From contig URLP01000054.1 of NCBI GenBank assembly GCA_900548635.1, positions 1 to 10,426 on the forward strand: a DNA stretch of 10,426 nt, in the 5' to 3' direction. Every line of letters starts with the position of its first letter. The first letter of the stretch is position 1. The notes beneath the pieces were generated by a model that made no database searches, was not told the origin of the DNA, and was given only the letters and a program-made list of their open reading frames with translations. This document shows positions 1 to 5,604 of the stretch, piece after piece. The stretch is from an uncultured Megasphaera sp. Its GTDB lineage: Bacteria > Bacillota > Negativicutes > Veillonellales > Megasphaeraceae. The translations under genes were made by a program, and so were the position numbers.

Positions 1-17
1 ATACTCTCTCAATCCAC

Positions 18-61
18 AAAAAGGGCTGTGCCCGGGAGCAATCCCGGGTGCAGCCCTTTTT
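18..61. terminator. Intrinsic terminator, bidirectional form
   Basis: A long hairpin with arms of about 19 bases pairs AAAAGGGCTG plus CCCGGGA with TCCCGGG plus CAGCCCTTTT around a GCAA loop (a GNRA-type tetraloop). One internal mismatch or wobble interrupts the stem. It has an A-run on the left and a T-run on the right, so it could stop transcription in both directions. The gene it serves lies off the left edge, since nothing convincing is coded in 1-17. A near copy sits at 1800-1841. Confidence 0.9.
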
Positions 62-132
62 GGGTAGTGACTATGGCACTTTGTGATAAAATATAATATC
101 CATAATTTACATAGAACGAGAGGGCTCCGGCA

Positions 133-532
133 ATGAGAGCCAATAGGGGAAGGAAGCAAAATATAACTCTGATGAGGGAAGAACAGACTAGGGAAAAGGC
201 CATCGCTGACTATGTCAGGAACCATGTGGACGAGGCCATCGCAAAGGCGAAATCCGTATATATTATCAGCCGTTGGTACGGGCGCTGACGGGCAAGATTT
301 GCGGCGTGGAGACGCTGGCCCGCTGGCATGAGGACCAGCTGCAGCAGGCCCAATGTGAGGCGGTGGCCATGGCGGACGTGGATCGTTTCAAGGAAATCAA
401 TGAACTGTACGGCCATAAAGTGGGCGATGAGGTACTGCGGGCAGTGGCAGTCTCAACGCCCAGCTGCTGCATGCGGAGAAAGCACTGTACCGGGCGAAGG
501 AGAAAAAGAATGCCGTGGAGGTCAGTGAATAA
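133..532 (+). pseudogene. Decayed EAL/GGDEF c-di-GMP signalling gene
   Basis: Three pieces in different frames look like parts of a cyclic-di-GMP turnover protein. The first piece (ATG at 133 or 172) reads through IADYVRNHVDEAIAKAK and then loses frame near 250. In the next frame, from about 252, IYYQPLVRALTGKICGVETL followed by ARW matches the opening of an EAL phosphodiesterase domain, with ETL in place of the EAL triplet. This runs directly into a GGDEF-type segment: ADVDRFKEINELYGHKVGDE. After about 450 the frame shifts again, and the end (452-532, LLHAEKALYRAKEKKNAVE) resembles the last helix of a GGDEF domain. The GGDEF signature itself and nearly all of the EAL domain are missing, so no activity is expected. 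Several deletions of a GGDEF-EAL gene, or fusion of two such genes, would explain it. The family call is firm; the deletion history is inferred. Confidence 0.8.
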
Positions 533-541
533 CTAAAAACT

Positions 542-575
542 AAAGGGGCTTGCCGCTTAAGGCGACAGCCCCTTT
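542..575. terminator. Intrinsic terminator between convergent genes
   Basis: The hairpin pairs AAAGGGGCT with AGCCCCTTT, then an inner TTGCC/GGCGA segment across a one-base bulge, around a GCTTAA loop. It lies between the end of the EAL/GGDEF relic (532) and the stop of the minus-strand phosphatase gene (594). The minus-strand continuation is T-rich, so it can end the phosphatase transcript; the plus side also has a short T-rich tail. Confidence 0.85.
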
Positions 576-593
576 CCTTTGACTAGTGACAGC

Positions 594-1394
594 CTACTTT
601 GCAGCCCCCTGTTTCGGCACGATATCTCCGACCCCGTTTAAAATATAATGGGGTTGGTAGCTGAACTGTTTGATGTTCTCCCTGTTGGAGATTCCAGTGA
701 GCACCAGCACCGTTTCCATGCCGCTTTCTACGCCGCCGATTACGTCCGTATCCATCCGGTCGCCAATCATGACGGCATCTTCCGAATGGACACCTAGATG
801 CTTCAGCCCTGTACGCATCATCAGGGGGTTCGGCTTGCCGATGAAATAGGCTTTCTTGCCCGTGGCCAGCTCGATGGGGGCGATGAGCGCCCGACAGGCC
901 GGGATGATGCCCCGGTCGCTGGGGCTGGTCATATCGCTGTTGGTGCCGATGAGCTTGGCGCCCTTGTTGATCAGTTCTGTAGCCTTGACGATCATTTCGT
1001 AGTTGTAGCCTGTGGTTTCGCCCACCACTACATATTCCGGATTCACGTCATTGAAGGTGATGCCCGCATCATATAAGGCGTTCATCAGCCCGTGAGCTCC
1101 GATGGTGTACGCCGAGCAGCCAGGGGCCTGGATCTTCAGGAAATGGGCCGTGGCCAGGGCACTGGTGTAGAAGTGGTCTTCCTCGATGTCCAGGCCCATG
1201 GCCTGCAATTTCTTCCGCAGTTCCAGGGGGGACCGCTCGCTGGAATTGGTCAAAAACAAAAACTGTTTCTTTTCCTTCTTCAGCCAGGCCACGAATTCCT
1301 TGGTTCCGGGCAGCAGGGTGTTGCCGTGGTAAATGACTCCGTCCATATCGCTGATGAACCCTTTTTTCTTCCGGATGATATCCAAATCTCTCAT
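594..1394 (-). CDS. HAD-IIA family sugar-phosphatase (NagD-like)
   Basis: This encodes a 266-residue cytosolic phosphatase of the haloacid dehalogenase superfamily, subfamily IIA (the NagD/AraL/4-nitrophenylphosphatase type). All four HAD motifs are visible: nucleophile motif D16-M-D18-G-V, motif II T49-N-S-S, the lysine of motif III in GK187PNP, and the acidic motif IV GD212RMDTD217. The C2-type cap lies between motifs II and III, about residues 80-175. The length fits the family. A longer reading frame opens at 1448, but the ATG at 1394 is chosen because AAGGAGG sits 8 bases before it and homology begins just after it. The substrate cannot be told from sequence; relatives act on sugar or nucleotide monophosphates. 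The gene stands alone, with its own promoter at 1498-1526 and a terminator at 542-575. Confidence 0.93.
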   Translation of the reverse strand: MRDLDIIRKKKGFISDMDGVIYHGNTLLPGTKEFVAWLKKEKKQFLFLTNSSERSPLELRKKLQAMGLDIEEDHFYTSALATAHFLKIQAPGCSAYTIGAHGLMNALYDAGITFNDVNPEYVVVGETTGYNYEMIVKATELINKGAKLIGTNSDMTSPSDRGIIPACRALIAPIELATGKKAYFIGKPNPLMMRTGLKHLGVHSEDAVMIGDRMDTDVIGGVESGMETVLVLTGISNRENIKQFSYQPHYILNGVGDIVPKQGAAK

Positions 1395-1497
1395 GCTAGG
1401 TGCCTCCTTAGGGGGAATGCTTGTTTTGAATAATTGTATATGTATCAAAACTAGTAAACTAAATTATTAATAAATAATTATTTTTGATTATAATTTA

Positions 1498-1526
1498 ATT
1501 CTACATTGAAATAATCCACTTGTCAA
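1498..1526 (-). promoter_or_regulatory. Sigma-A-type promoter for the HAD phosphatase
   Basis: On the minus strand a perfect -35 box TTGACA (1521-1526) is followed after 17 bases by the -10 box TAGAAT (1498-1503). Initiation would fall near 1491, giving an AT-rich leader of roughly 100 bases before the start codon at 1394. No stable structure is evident in that leader. Confidence 0.75.
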
Positions 1527-1541
1527 TAACAAAGAGTCTTA

Positions 1542-1582
1542 GTTGGCACGAAATGATGTAAGGGTCGGCACGTTGTGATGTA
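1542..1582. repeat. Tandem 19-base direct repeat, possible IS end
   Basis: GTTGGCACGAAATGATGTA (1542-1560) recurs as GTCGGCACGTTGTGATGTA (1564-1582), with 15 of 19 bases identical and a period of 22 bases, two helical turns. Spaced repeats like this are typical of transposase-binding ends of some insertion sequences, for example the IS21 family. No transposase gene accompanies it, only a 26-codon ORF just downstream. It could equally be a regulator-binding repeat. Confidence 0.5.
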
Positions 1583-1630
1583 TTTGCTGCCGCTCTTTTC
1601 CGGTATCATAAGAGCATCGAAAGGGTAAAG

Positions 1631-1711
1631 ATGACAGGAACGCAAAGACGGCTTGGAATAAAGGAGATACAAAAGTTGCCGAATGAAACACCTGTGTGTC
1701 GTTCGTCATAA
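1631..1711 (+). pseudogene. Short truncated ORF, possibly a transposase start
   Basis: A 26-codon frame begins at an ATG six bases after an AAGGG and ends at TAA (1709-1711). The first part is lysine/arginine-rich (MTGTQRRLGIKEIQKLPNE), and the frame then runs into sequence that is better read on the other strand. Placed just after the direct repeat at 1542-1582, it could be the opening of an IS transposase gene cut off by a deletion. I do not recognise the protein and give this low confidence. Confidence 0.25.
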
Positions 1712-1785
1712 ATTCCGGCTGCCATCCAAAATTCACGCAGGCTCCCCAAGCGGCAGCCCCTACGAAATCGCATACAGGCGATATT
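1681..1785 (-). pseudogene. Fragment of an unidentified protein gene
   Basis: On the minus strand a stretch of about 35 codons from 1785 reads as ordinary protein (DFVGAAAWGACVNFGWQPEF, then MTNDTQVFHSATF), including a run of small and aromatic residues. Upstream in the same frame is a stop near 1788-1796. Downstream the reading continues into the repeat region, where it no longer looks protein-like. No start codon with a ribosome site is present. I do not recognise the family; it looks like an internal piece left by a deletion. Confidence 0.35.
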
Positions 1786-1799
1786 TATTGGGGGAATCA

Positions 1800-1841
1800 C
1801 AAAAAAGGCTGTACCCAGGGAATCCCGGGTGCAGCCCTTTT
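1800..1841. terminator. Intrinsic terminator downstream of nitroreductase
   Basis: The hairpin has arms AAAAGGCTG-ACCC-GGG and CCC-GGGT-CAGCCCTTTT with small bulges and an AAT loop. On the minus strand it ends in TTTTTT and lies 26 bases after the nitroreductase stop, which makes it that gene's terminator. It shares most of its sequence with the hairpin at 18-61. Confidence 0.85.
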
Positions 1842-1867
1842 GACATTGCAGTCAAGATTGTATTTTG

Positions 1868-2380
1868 TTACAAATAAGTGACGGTTTCGCTCAGCGGTTT
1901 GCGCTGGAAATGGTGTGCCAAGGGTTTTACGTTTTCCGCTTTGTAGCCGAGATCGAGAAGCATGAGGATGCTTTCGTTTTCAGGAAGGCCCAGGGCCGCT
2001 GCGAGCTTTTCGGGATTGAAGAAATTGATCCAGCAGGAATCGAGGCCTGCGTTGGCGGCGGCCAGCAGCATATGGGTGGCCACGATGGCGGCATCTTCGA
2101 CACCGGAGTTGTGCTTTCCGCCGGGATAAGTGAAGACGTTATTGCGGTCGTAGGCGACGACGAGTACCGTGCCTGCGCCATAGCGGCAGGGTGTCGCTTC
2201 GTCGATGACAGCAAGTGTCTCCGGCTTTTGCGCTACGTAGATATGCTGTTCCTGCAGATTCTTCGCCGTTGGTGCCAGTCGTCCGGCTGCAAGCACGGCA
2301 TCCAGTGCTTCCTGCGGCACTGCTTTGTCACTGAAATTTTTGCAGGAAAAACGCTGTTGAATGAGATCAGTAAATTCCAT
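1868..2380 (-). CDS. Nitroreductase family FMN-dependent oxidoreductase
   Basis: A 170-residue protein of the nitroreductase superfamily: small dimeric FMN enzymes that reduce nitro groups, quinones or similar acceptors with NAD(P)H in the cytosol. Visible features are the N-terminal FMN-phosphate segment (QQRFSCKNFSD, near residues 8-18), the conserved APTAKN loop at about 36-41 (usual form AP-S/T-A-x-N), the VEDAAIVATHMLLAAANAGL helix near 95-114, and the short C-terminal segment ending PLSETVTYL. The length of 170 suits the compact subgroup common in anaerobic Firmicutes. The start codon has AAGGAGG eight bases upstream. The physiological substrate is unknown. It is transcribed divergently from the carboxypeptidase gene and ends before the terminator at 1800-1841. 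Confidence 0.93.
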   Translation of the reverse strand: MEFTDLIQQRFSCKNFSDKAVPQEALDAVLAAGRLAPTAKNLQEQHIYVAQKPETLAVIDEATPCRYGAGTVLVVAYDRNNVFTYPGGKHNSGVEDAAIVATHMLLAAANAGLDSCWINFFNPEKLAAALGLPENESILMLLDLGYKAENVKPLAHHFQRKPLSETVTYL

Positions 2381-2517
2381 GTCAATTACCTCCTTTTCTT
2401 TACTCTTTATCCTTTCGCCGTGAGAGCAGGAAATTCCTTCTTATTCAGGGAGAAGCCCCGCAGGGACCGGAAGCACAGTAAAATAACTGACAGCAGATTT
2501 TTGAAGTACGGAAAATA

Positions 2518-2526
2518 TGATATAAT
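2518..2526 (+). promoter_or_regulatory. Extended -10 promoter for the carboxypeptidase operon
   Basis: TGATATAAT forms an extended -10 element (TGnTATAAT) with a consensus hexamer at 2521-2526. The -35 region at the proper distance is poor (a T-rich stretch near 2498-2503), as is usual for extended -10 promoters. Initiation is expected near 2533. The context TATGATATAATGG is repeated in front of the helicase gene. Confidence 0.7.
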
Positions 2527-2528
2527 GG

Positions 2529-2562
2529 GATAGCTTGCAGAGTGCAGGCTATCTTATTTTTT
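2529..2562 (+). terminator. Terminator-like hairpin in the carboxypeptidase leader
   Basis: GATAGCTTGCA (2529-2539) pairs through 11 continuous base pairs (one U-G) with TGCAGGCTATC (2543-2553) around a GAG loop, followed by TTATTTTTTT. This has the form of an intrinsic terminator acting on the plus strand only. It sits between the -10 box (2521-2526) and the ribosome site (2566-2570), and its left arm overlaps the expected start of transcription. It may block read-through from upstream, protect the 5' end of the mRNA, or act as an attenuator; the sequence alone does not decide. Confidence 0.6.
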
Positions 2563-2575
2563 TGTGGAGGAAATA

Positions 2576-3724
2576 TTGAAGAGCGTAAGAAAATGGCTGG
2601 CAGGGGGCTTTATCCTCTGCCTGAGTATCATACAATTTGCAGGGACTGCCGCGGCGGACGGACCGGCCGTGCAGGCTCAGTCGTACATCCTCGTCGAAGC
2701 CTCGACGGGGCGCGTGATTTTGGAAAAGGATGCGGATGTCCTCAAGTATCCGGCCAGTATGACCAAGATGATGACGGCTGTCCTGGCCCTGGAAAATCTG
2801 CCTGCTGATGCGCAGATTCCTATCCTCAACGATGCGGCCAATACGGAAGATTGTCCTCTCGGCATTAAGGAAGGCGACGTCTTTACGCGCGATGAACTGA
2901 TCGGTGGCATGCTCATGGTCTCCGACAACGGCGCCGCCGTGGCCCTGGCCGACAAAGTAGACGGCAGCGTCGCAGCCTTTGCGAAGCGTATGAATGCACG
3001 GGCCAAGAAACTGGGCATGAAGCATACTCATTTCGACAATCCCAACGGCCTGACCGTGCCGACCCATTATTCGACGGCCCGGGACATGATGAAGCTGGCC
3101 CGTTATGCCATGGAAAATGAAATGTTCCGCAAGATGGTGGCCCGCAAAAAGGCAGCTGTCTACTGGAAAGCACCGGCAGGCAAGACGTTCCTGGCGGAAA
3201 ATACGAATGAACTCTTAGGTACTTATCCCGGCGCCATCGGCATCAAGACGGGCTGGACCGGTGAATCCGGCGGCTGTCTGGCCGCAGAAGCCCAGCGCGA
3301 CGGCACGGACCTGATTGTTGTCCTCATGGCTTCTCCGACGGCAGAAGGGCGCTTTACGGACGCCAGGACCCTCCTGGACTACGGCTTTTCCGAAGTGAAG
3401 CTGGCCGACGGCCCGAAGGCCGAGGAAACGAAGCATACCGTCTGGGTCAAAGGCGGTACGTCAGGGCGCACGGAAGTCAAGGCCGTTCACGATATCCACT
3501 ATCCCCTCATTCACGGCGAAGATGCGTCGCATTACAGCCTGACCTATGAACTGCCGGACGTCGTCTCAGCCAAGGATACGCAGAGCGGCGTCGTCGGCCA
3601 TGCCGTCGTCAAATATGACGGCCAGCCCGTCGGCAGCGTGGACCTGAAAGCTGAACCTGTTGAAAGCGGCTTTTCTCTCCTTTCCTGGCTCGTCGGCGCT
3701 GTCAGCTGGTTCTGGGGCTGGTAA
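2576..3724 (+). CDS. D-alanyl-D-alanine carboxypeptidase (PBP5-type)
   Basis: A low-molecular-mass penicillin-binding protein that removes the terminal D-Ala from peptidoglycan pentapeptides outside the cytoplasmic membrane. The serine peptidase triad of motifs is complete: S61-M-T-K64, S116-D-N118 and K224-T-G226 (numbered in the 382-residue product). Residues 1-27 form a signal peptide (basic start, hydrophobic core, TAAA before D28). The last 20 residues, ending SWLVGAVSWFWGW, form the amphipathic membrane anchor seen in PBP5/DacF proteins, preceded by the beta-rich C-terminal domain. The start is taken as TTG at 2576, because GGAGG (2566-2570) lies five bases before it; a GTG at 2564 would lie within the ribosome site itself. 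It is probably the first gene of an operon with the phosphoesterase that follows 15 bases later. Confidence 0.93.
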   Translation: MKSVRKWLAGGFILCLSIIQFAGTAAADGPAVQAQSYILVEASTGRVILEKDADVLKYPASMTKMMTAVLALENLPADAQIPILNDAANTEDCPLGIKEGDVFTRDELIGGMLMVSDNGAAVALADKVDGSVAAFAKRMNARAKKLGMKHTHFDNPNGLTVPTHYSTARDMMKLARYAMENEMFRKMVARKKAAVYWKAPAGKTFLAENTNELLGTYPGAIGIKTGWTGESGGCLAAEAQRDGTDLIVVLMASPTAEGRFTDARTLLDYGFSEVKLADGPKAEETKHTVWVKGGTSGRTEVKAVHDIHYPLIHGEDASHYSLTYELPDVVSAKDTQSGVVGHAVVKYDGQPVGSVDLKAEPVESGFSLLSWLVGAVSWFWGW

Positions 3725-3739
3725 AGCAGGAGGCATCTT

Positions 3740-4642
3740 ATGATTTATCTTACGGGCGATATCCACGGCGATGTGACAAGGTTGGAAGCGGCAGCCCTGC
3801 AGCGGCGGGGCATCGCCATAAGGAAAGAGGATACGATCCTTGTCTGCGGCGACTTTGAGATTCCCTGGGGCGACGGGAAACGGGCGGAAGATGAAGCGCG
3901 CCTGGCGCGGCTGTCCCGCCTGCCGTACCGCGTGCTTTTCATCGACGGCAATCATGAAAACTATACGCTGCTAAAAAAGTATCCCGTCAGTACCTTTGCC
4001 GGCGCCCGCGTGCAGCGTCTCCTGCCCAACGTGATGCACGTCCTGCGCGGCGAGATTCTGACCCTTGAAGGGCAGACCTTTTTCTGCCTTGGTGGCGCAG
4101 CTTCCACGGACCGGAATCATTTGACGCAGGGCCTTTCCTGGTGGCCGGAGGAAGAAATTTCTCCTGATGAAAAAAGACGGGCCTTGGAAAATGCTGCACA
4201 GGCTAAGTGGCACGTCGATTACGTCGTTACCCATACGGCGCCGCAGGCGTGGAAAGAAAAGGCTTTTGGCAGCGTCCCCGGCGATGACTGCGAAACGGCG
4301 CGCTTCCTCGATATCCTGGCAGGGCGCCTTCATTATCAGCGCTGGTTCTTCGGCCATTTCCACTGGAACCACTATACAAAAGAAAGCCGGGCGGCCTGGC
4401 TTTTCAGCGACGTCGTCACGCCGGACCTTGGTCGCTGCGGGACCTTGCCGGCTGAGTACGTACGTCAGCAGCTGCCCGATACGCTGCGGATGCTCGCAGA
4501 AGCGGAAGAAACAGACCGGGAAAAACTCCACCAGGCCATCGTCAAAGCCAACCGGGAAGAAAAAATTCCCCTGGAAATCGCCATGTGGCTCTACCGCCGC
4601 TTCAATATCTGCAGACCGAAAAACTTCCTGGAAGACGTGTGA
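3740..4642 (+). CDS. Calcineurin-like metallophosphoesterase
   Basis: A 300-residue cytosolic phosphoesterase of the calcineurin-like fold with a two-metal centre. The metal-binding motifs occur in order: G6-D7-I-H9-G, G37-D38 (in place of the usual GDxxD), G70-N71-H72-E73, H165 within VTHTAP, and G-H206-F-H208-W. The C-terminal third (about residues 235-300) is helical and charged, has no recognised domain, and is longer than the catalytic core needs. The substrate is unknown; related proteins hydrolyse phosphomonoesters or phosphodiesters. AGGAGG lies seven bases before the ATG. The gene follows the carboxypeptidase gene by 15 bases with no terminator between, so the two are likely co-transcribed to the terminator at 4722-4756. 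A functional link to wall metabolism is not shown. Confidence 0.9.
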   Translation: MIYLTGDIHGDVTRLEAAALQRRGIAIRKEDTILVCGDFEIPWGDGKRAEDEARLARLSRLPYRVLFIDGNHENYTLLKKYPVSTFAGARVQRLLPNVMHVLRGEILTLEGQTFFCLGGAASTDRNHLTQGLSWWPEEEISPDEKRRALENAAQAKWHVDYVVTHTAPQAWKEKAFGSVPGDDCETARFLDILAGRLHYQRWFFGHFHWNHYTKESRAAWLFSDVVTPDLGRCGTLPAEYVRQQLPDTLRMLAEAEETDREKLHQAIVKANREEKIPLEIAMWLYRRFNICRPKNFLEDV

Positions 4643-4721
4643 GGGGGAGGCGCACGGAGGTTTTGGCTGTCAGGCACAATCCTTTTTTTCACATCGTTTG
4701 GACAAACGTCAAACGAACCAC

Positions 4722-4756
4722 AAAAAAGGCTGTCGCTTTATGCGACAGCCTTTTTT
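4722..4756. terminator. Bidirectional terminator, convergent genes
   Basis: A perfect hairpin pairs AAAAAAGGCTGTCGC with GCGACAGCCTTTTTT around a TTTAT loop. The A-run and T-run make it a terminator in both directions. It closes the carboxypeptidase-phosphoesterase operon from the left and the cupin gene from the right, whose stop codon lies only two bases beyond the T-run. Confidence 0.95.
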
Positions 4757-4758
4757 CG

Positions 4759-5406
4759 TTAATCCAGTGTCAGCAGCAGTGCCATTTTGAACGGTCCGTC
4801 GGCGGTGACGGCGTGGCGTCCGTTTTTGGCGAAGGCGAAGTTTTCGCCGGCTTTGATGGGGTAGTCGACGCCTTCGTAGCGGATGACGGCCTTGCCTTCG
4901 AGGGCGAAGATCAGGGCTTCACCGGGGGCGGCGTGTTCTGCCAGGCCCGTGCCGGCGCCGAAGCTCATGACGACGAATTTGACTTTCGGCGACTGGATGA
5001 TGTCGCGGTTGATGATTTTACCATCCTGGCAGGGGACGAGGTTCGCCAGGGAAAAGATTTTGCCTGCATCGATATTCATAAGTGATTCCTCCTCAATGGT
5101 GATTTCTATATAGACGGCACCGCTGCGGCTCTTCATGCCGACGGGGATACCTGGGGCGGCTACGGCGGCTTCGCCTTTCGTAAGTTTGATTTCACCCTGC
5201 GGTCCGTAGAGGCTCATGCTGCCGTCGTTGACGTAGACGAGCTTGGCCTGGCGGTAGATTTCAGGGCTGATGTCTGTATTCGCTGCCAGGGAAAAATAGA
5301 AGACCTGATAGGCATCGCTGTTGACGAGCTCCTTAGAAATCGTGCAGCCTGCTACCGGTGCGTTGTCGCGGCTGATGGAAAATACCTTGCCTTTTACTTC
5401 CTTCAT
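4759..5406 (-). CDS. Two-domain cupin protein
   Basis: A 215-residue protein made of two cupin beta-barrels. The first covers roughly residues 30-105 (VYVNDGSMSLYG, then KGEAAVAAPGIPVG); it keeps the glycine/proline turns but lacks the histidine ligands. The second covers about 145-215 and keeps a likely metal site: H157, E163 and H198 in a GLAEHAAPGEAL...GKAVIRYEG...GRHAV pattern. The function is unknown; such bicupins may be sugar or organic-acid binding proteins or small-molecule enzymes, and only the C-terminal half looks able to hold a metal. AAGGAGG lies seven bases before the ATG. It is a single gene, ended by the hairpin at 4722-4756, with a palindrome over its promoter region at 5458-5475. 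Confidence 0.85.
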   Translation of the reverse strand: MKEVKGKVFSISRDNAPVAGCTISKELVNSDAYQVFYFSLAANTDISPEIYRQAKLVYVNDGSMSLYGPQGEIKLTKGEAAVAAPGIPVGMKSRSGAVYIEITIEEESLMNIDAGKIFSLANLVPCQDGKIINRDIIQSPKVKFVVMSFGAGTGLAEHAAPGEALIFALEGKAVIRYEGVDYPIKAGENFAFAKNGRHAVTADGPFKMALLLTLD

Positions 5407-5431
5407 GATATCGCCTCCTTTTCATGGCTTT

Positions 5432-5475
5432 AGTATAACGCAGCAGGGAACATGACGCTGTTGCAATTCCAACAG
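5432..5475 (-). promoter_or_regulatory. Cupin promoter with operator-like palindrome
   Basis: On the minus strand TATACT (5432-5437) is a reasonable -10 box about 25 bases before the cupin start. The -35 position (around 5455-5460) is not close to consensus. It is overlapped by an 18-base palindrome, CTGTTGCAATTCCAACAG (5458-5475), symmetric at 16 of 18 positions. A poor -35 with a palindrome across it suggests a regulated promoter, by an activator or a repressor. The regulator is not identifiable here. Confidence 0.5.
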
Positions 5476-5481
5476 GAGTTA

Positions 5482-5533
5482 GGAGTTAAATCCAAATTCA
5501 CCGCGTTTTTGAGGAGTTTTGGGATTTGATTCC
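5482..5533. repeat. Inverted repeat upstream of the helicase promoter
   Basis: GGAGTTAAATCC (5482-5493) faces GGATTTGATTCC (5522-5533). As DNA the arms match at 10 of 12 positions, and as RNA all 12 can pair, counting two G-U pairs; AAA/TTT continues the stem past a one-base bulge. There is no T-run on either side, so it is not a terminator. It lies between the cupin and helicase promoters and may be a binding site or the remains of a small dispersed repeat. Confidence 0.45.
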
Positions 5534-5558
5534 TAAAAATCGCAGGGCCTACTGGGTA

Positions 5559-5567
5559 TGATATAAT
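5559..5567 (+). promoter_or_regulatory. Extended -10 promoter for the helicase gene
   Basis: TGATATAAT (TGnTATAAT, hexamer at 5562-5567) lies 37 bases before the helicase start. No good -35 box is present. The expected leader is about 30 bases and includes the ribosome site AAGGAG (5591-5596). The element is the same as the one before the carboxypeptidase gene. Confidence 0.7.
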
Positions 5568-5604
5568 GGAGATAAGATTTTTAAGGCGATAAGGAGAGAG
5601 TAAG

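Noticed and set aside
9..203. Minus-strand 64-codon hydrophobic reading frame
   Set aside because: It runs through the terminator hairpin at 18-61, has no ribosome site, and the plus strand of the same region reads as part of the EAL/GGDEF relic.
1395..1448. Upstream start for the HAD phosphatase (18 extra residues)
   Set aside because: The ATG at 1394 has AAGGAGG at good spacing, and the HAD domain begins just after it; the upstream extension has no ribosome site.
1865..2533. Long plus-strand open frame of 222 codons opposite the nitroreductase
   Set aside because: It is antisense to a clear nitroreductase and its translation has no domain; open antisense frames are common with this codon bias.
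4700..4720. Inverted CGTTTG/CAAACG beside the terminator
   Set aside because: Six-base arms with a nine-base loop next to a much stronger terminator; it could easily arise by chance.
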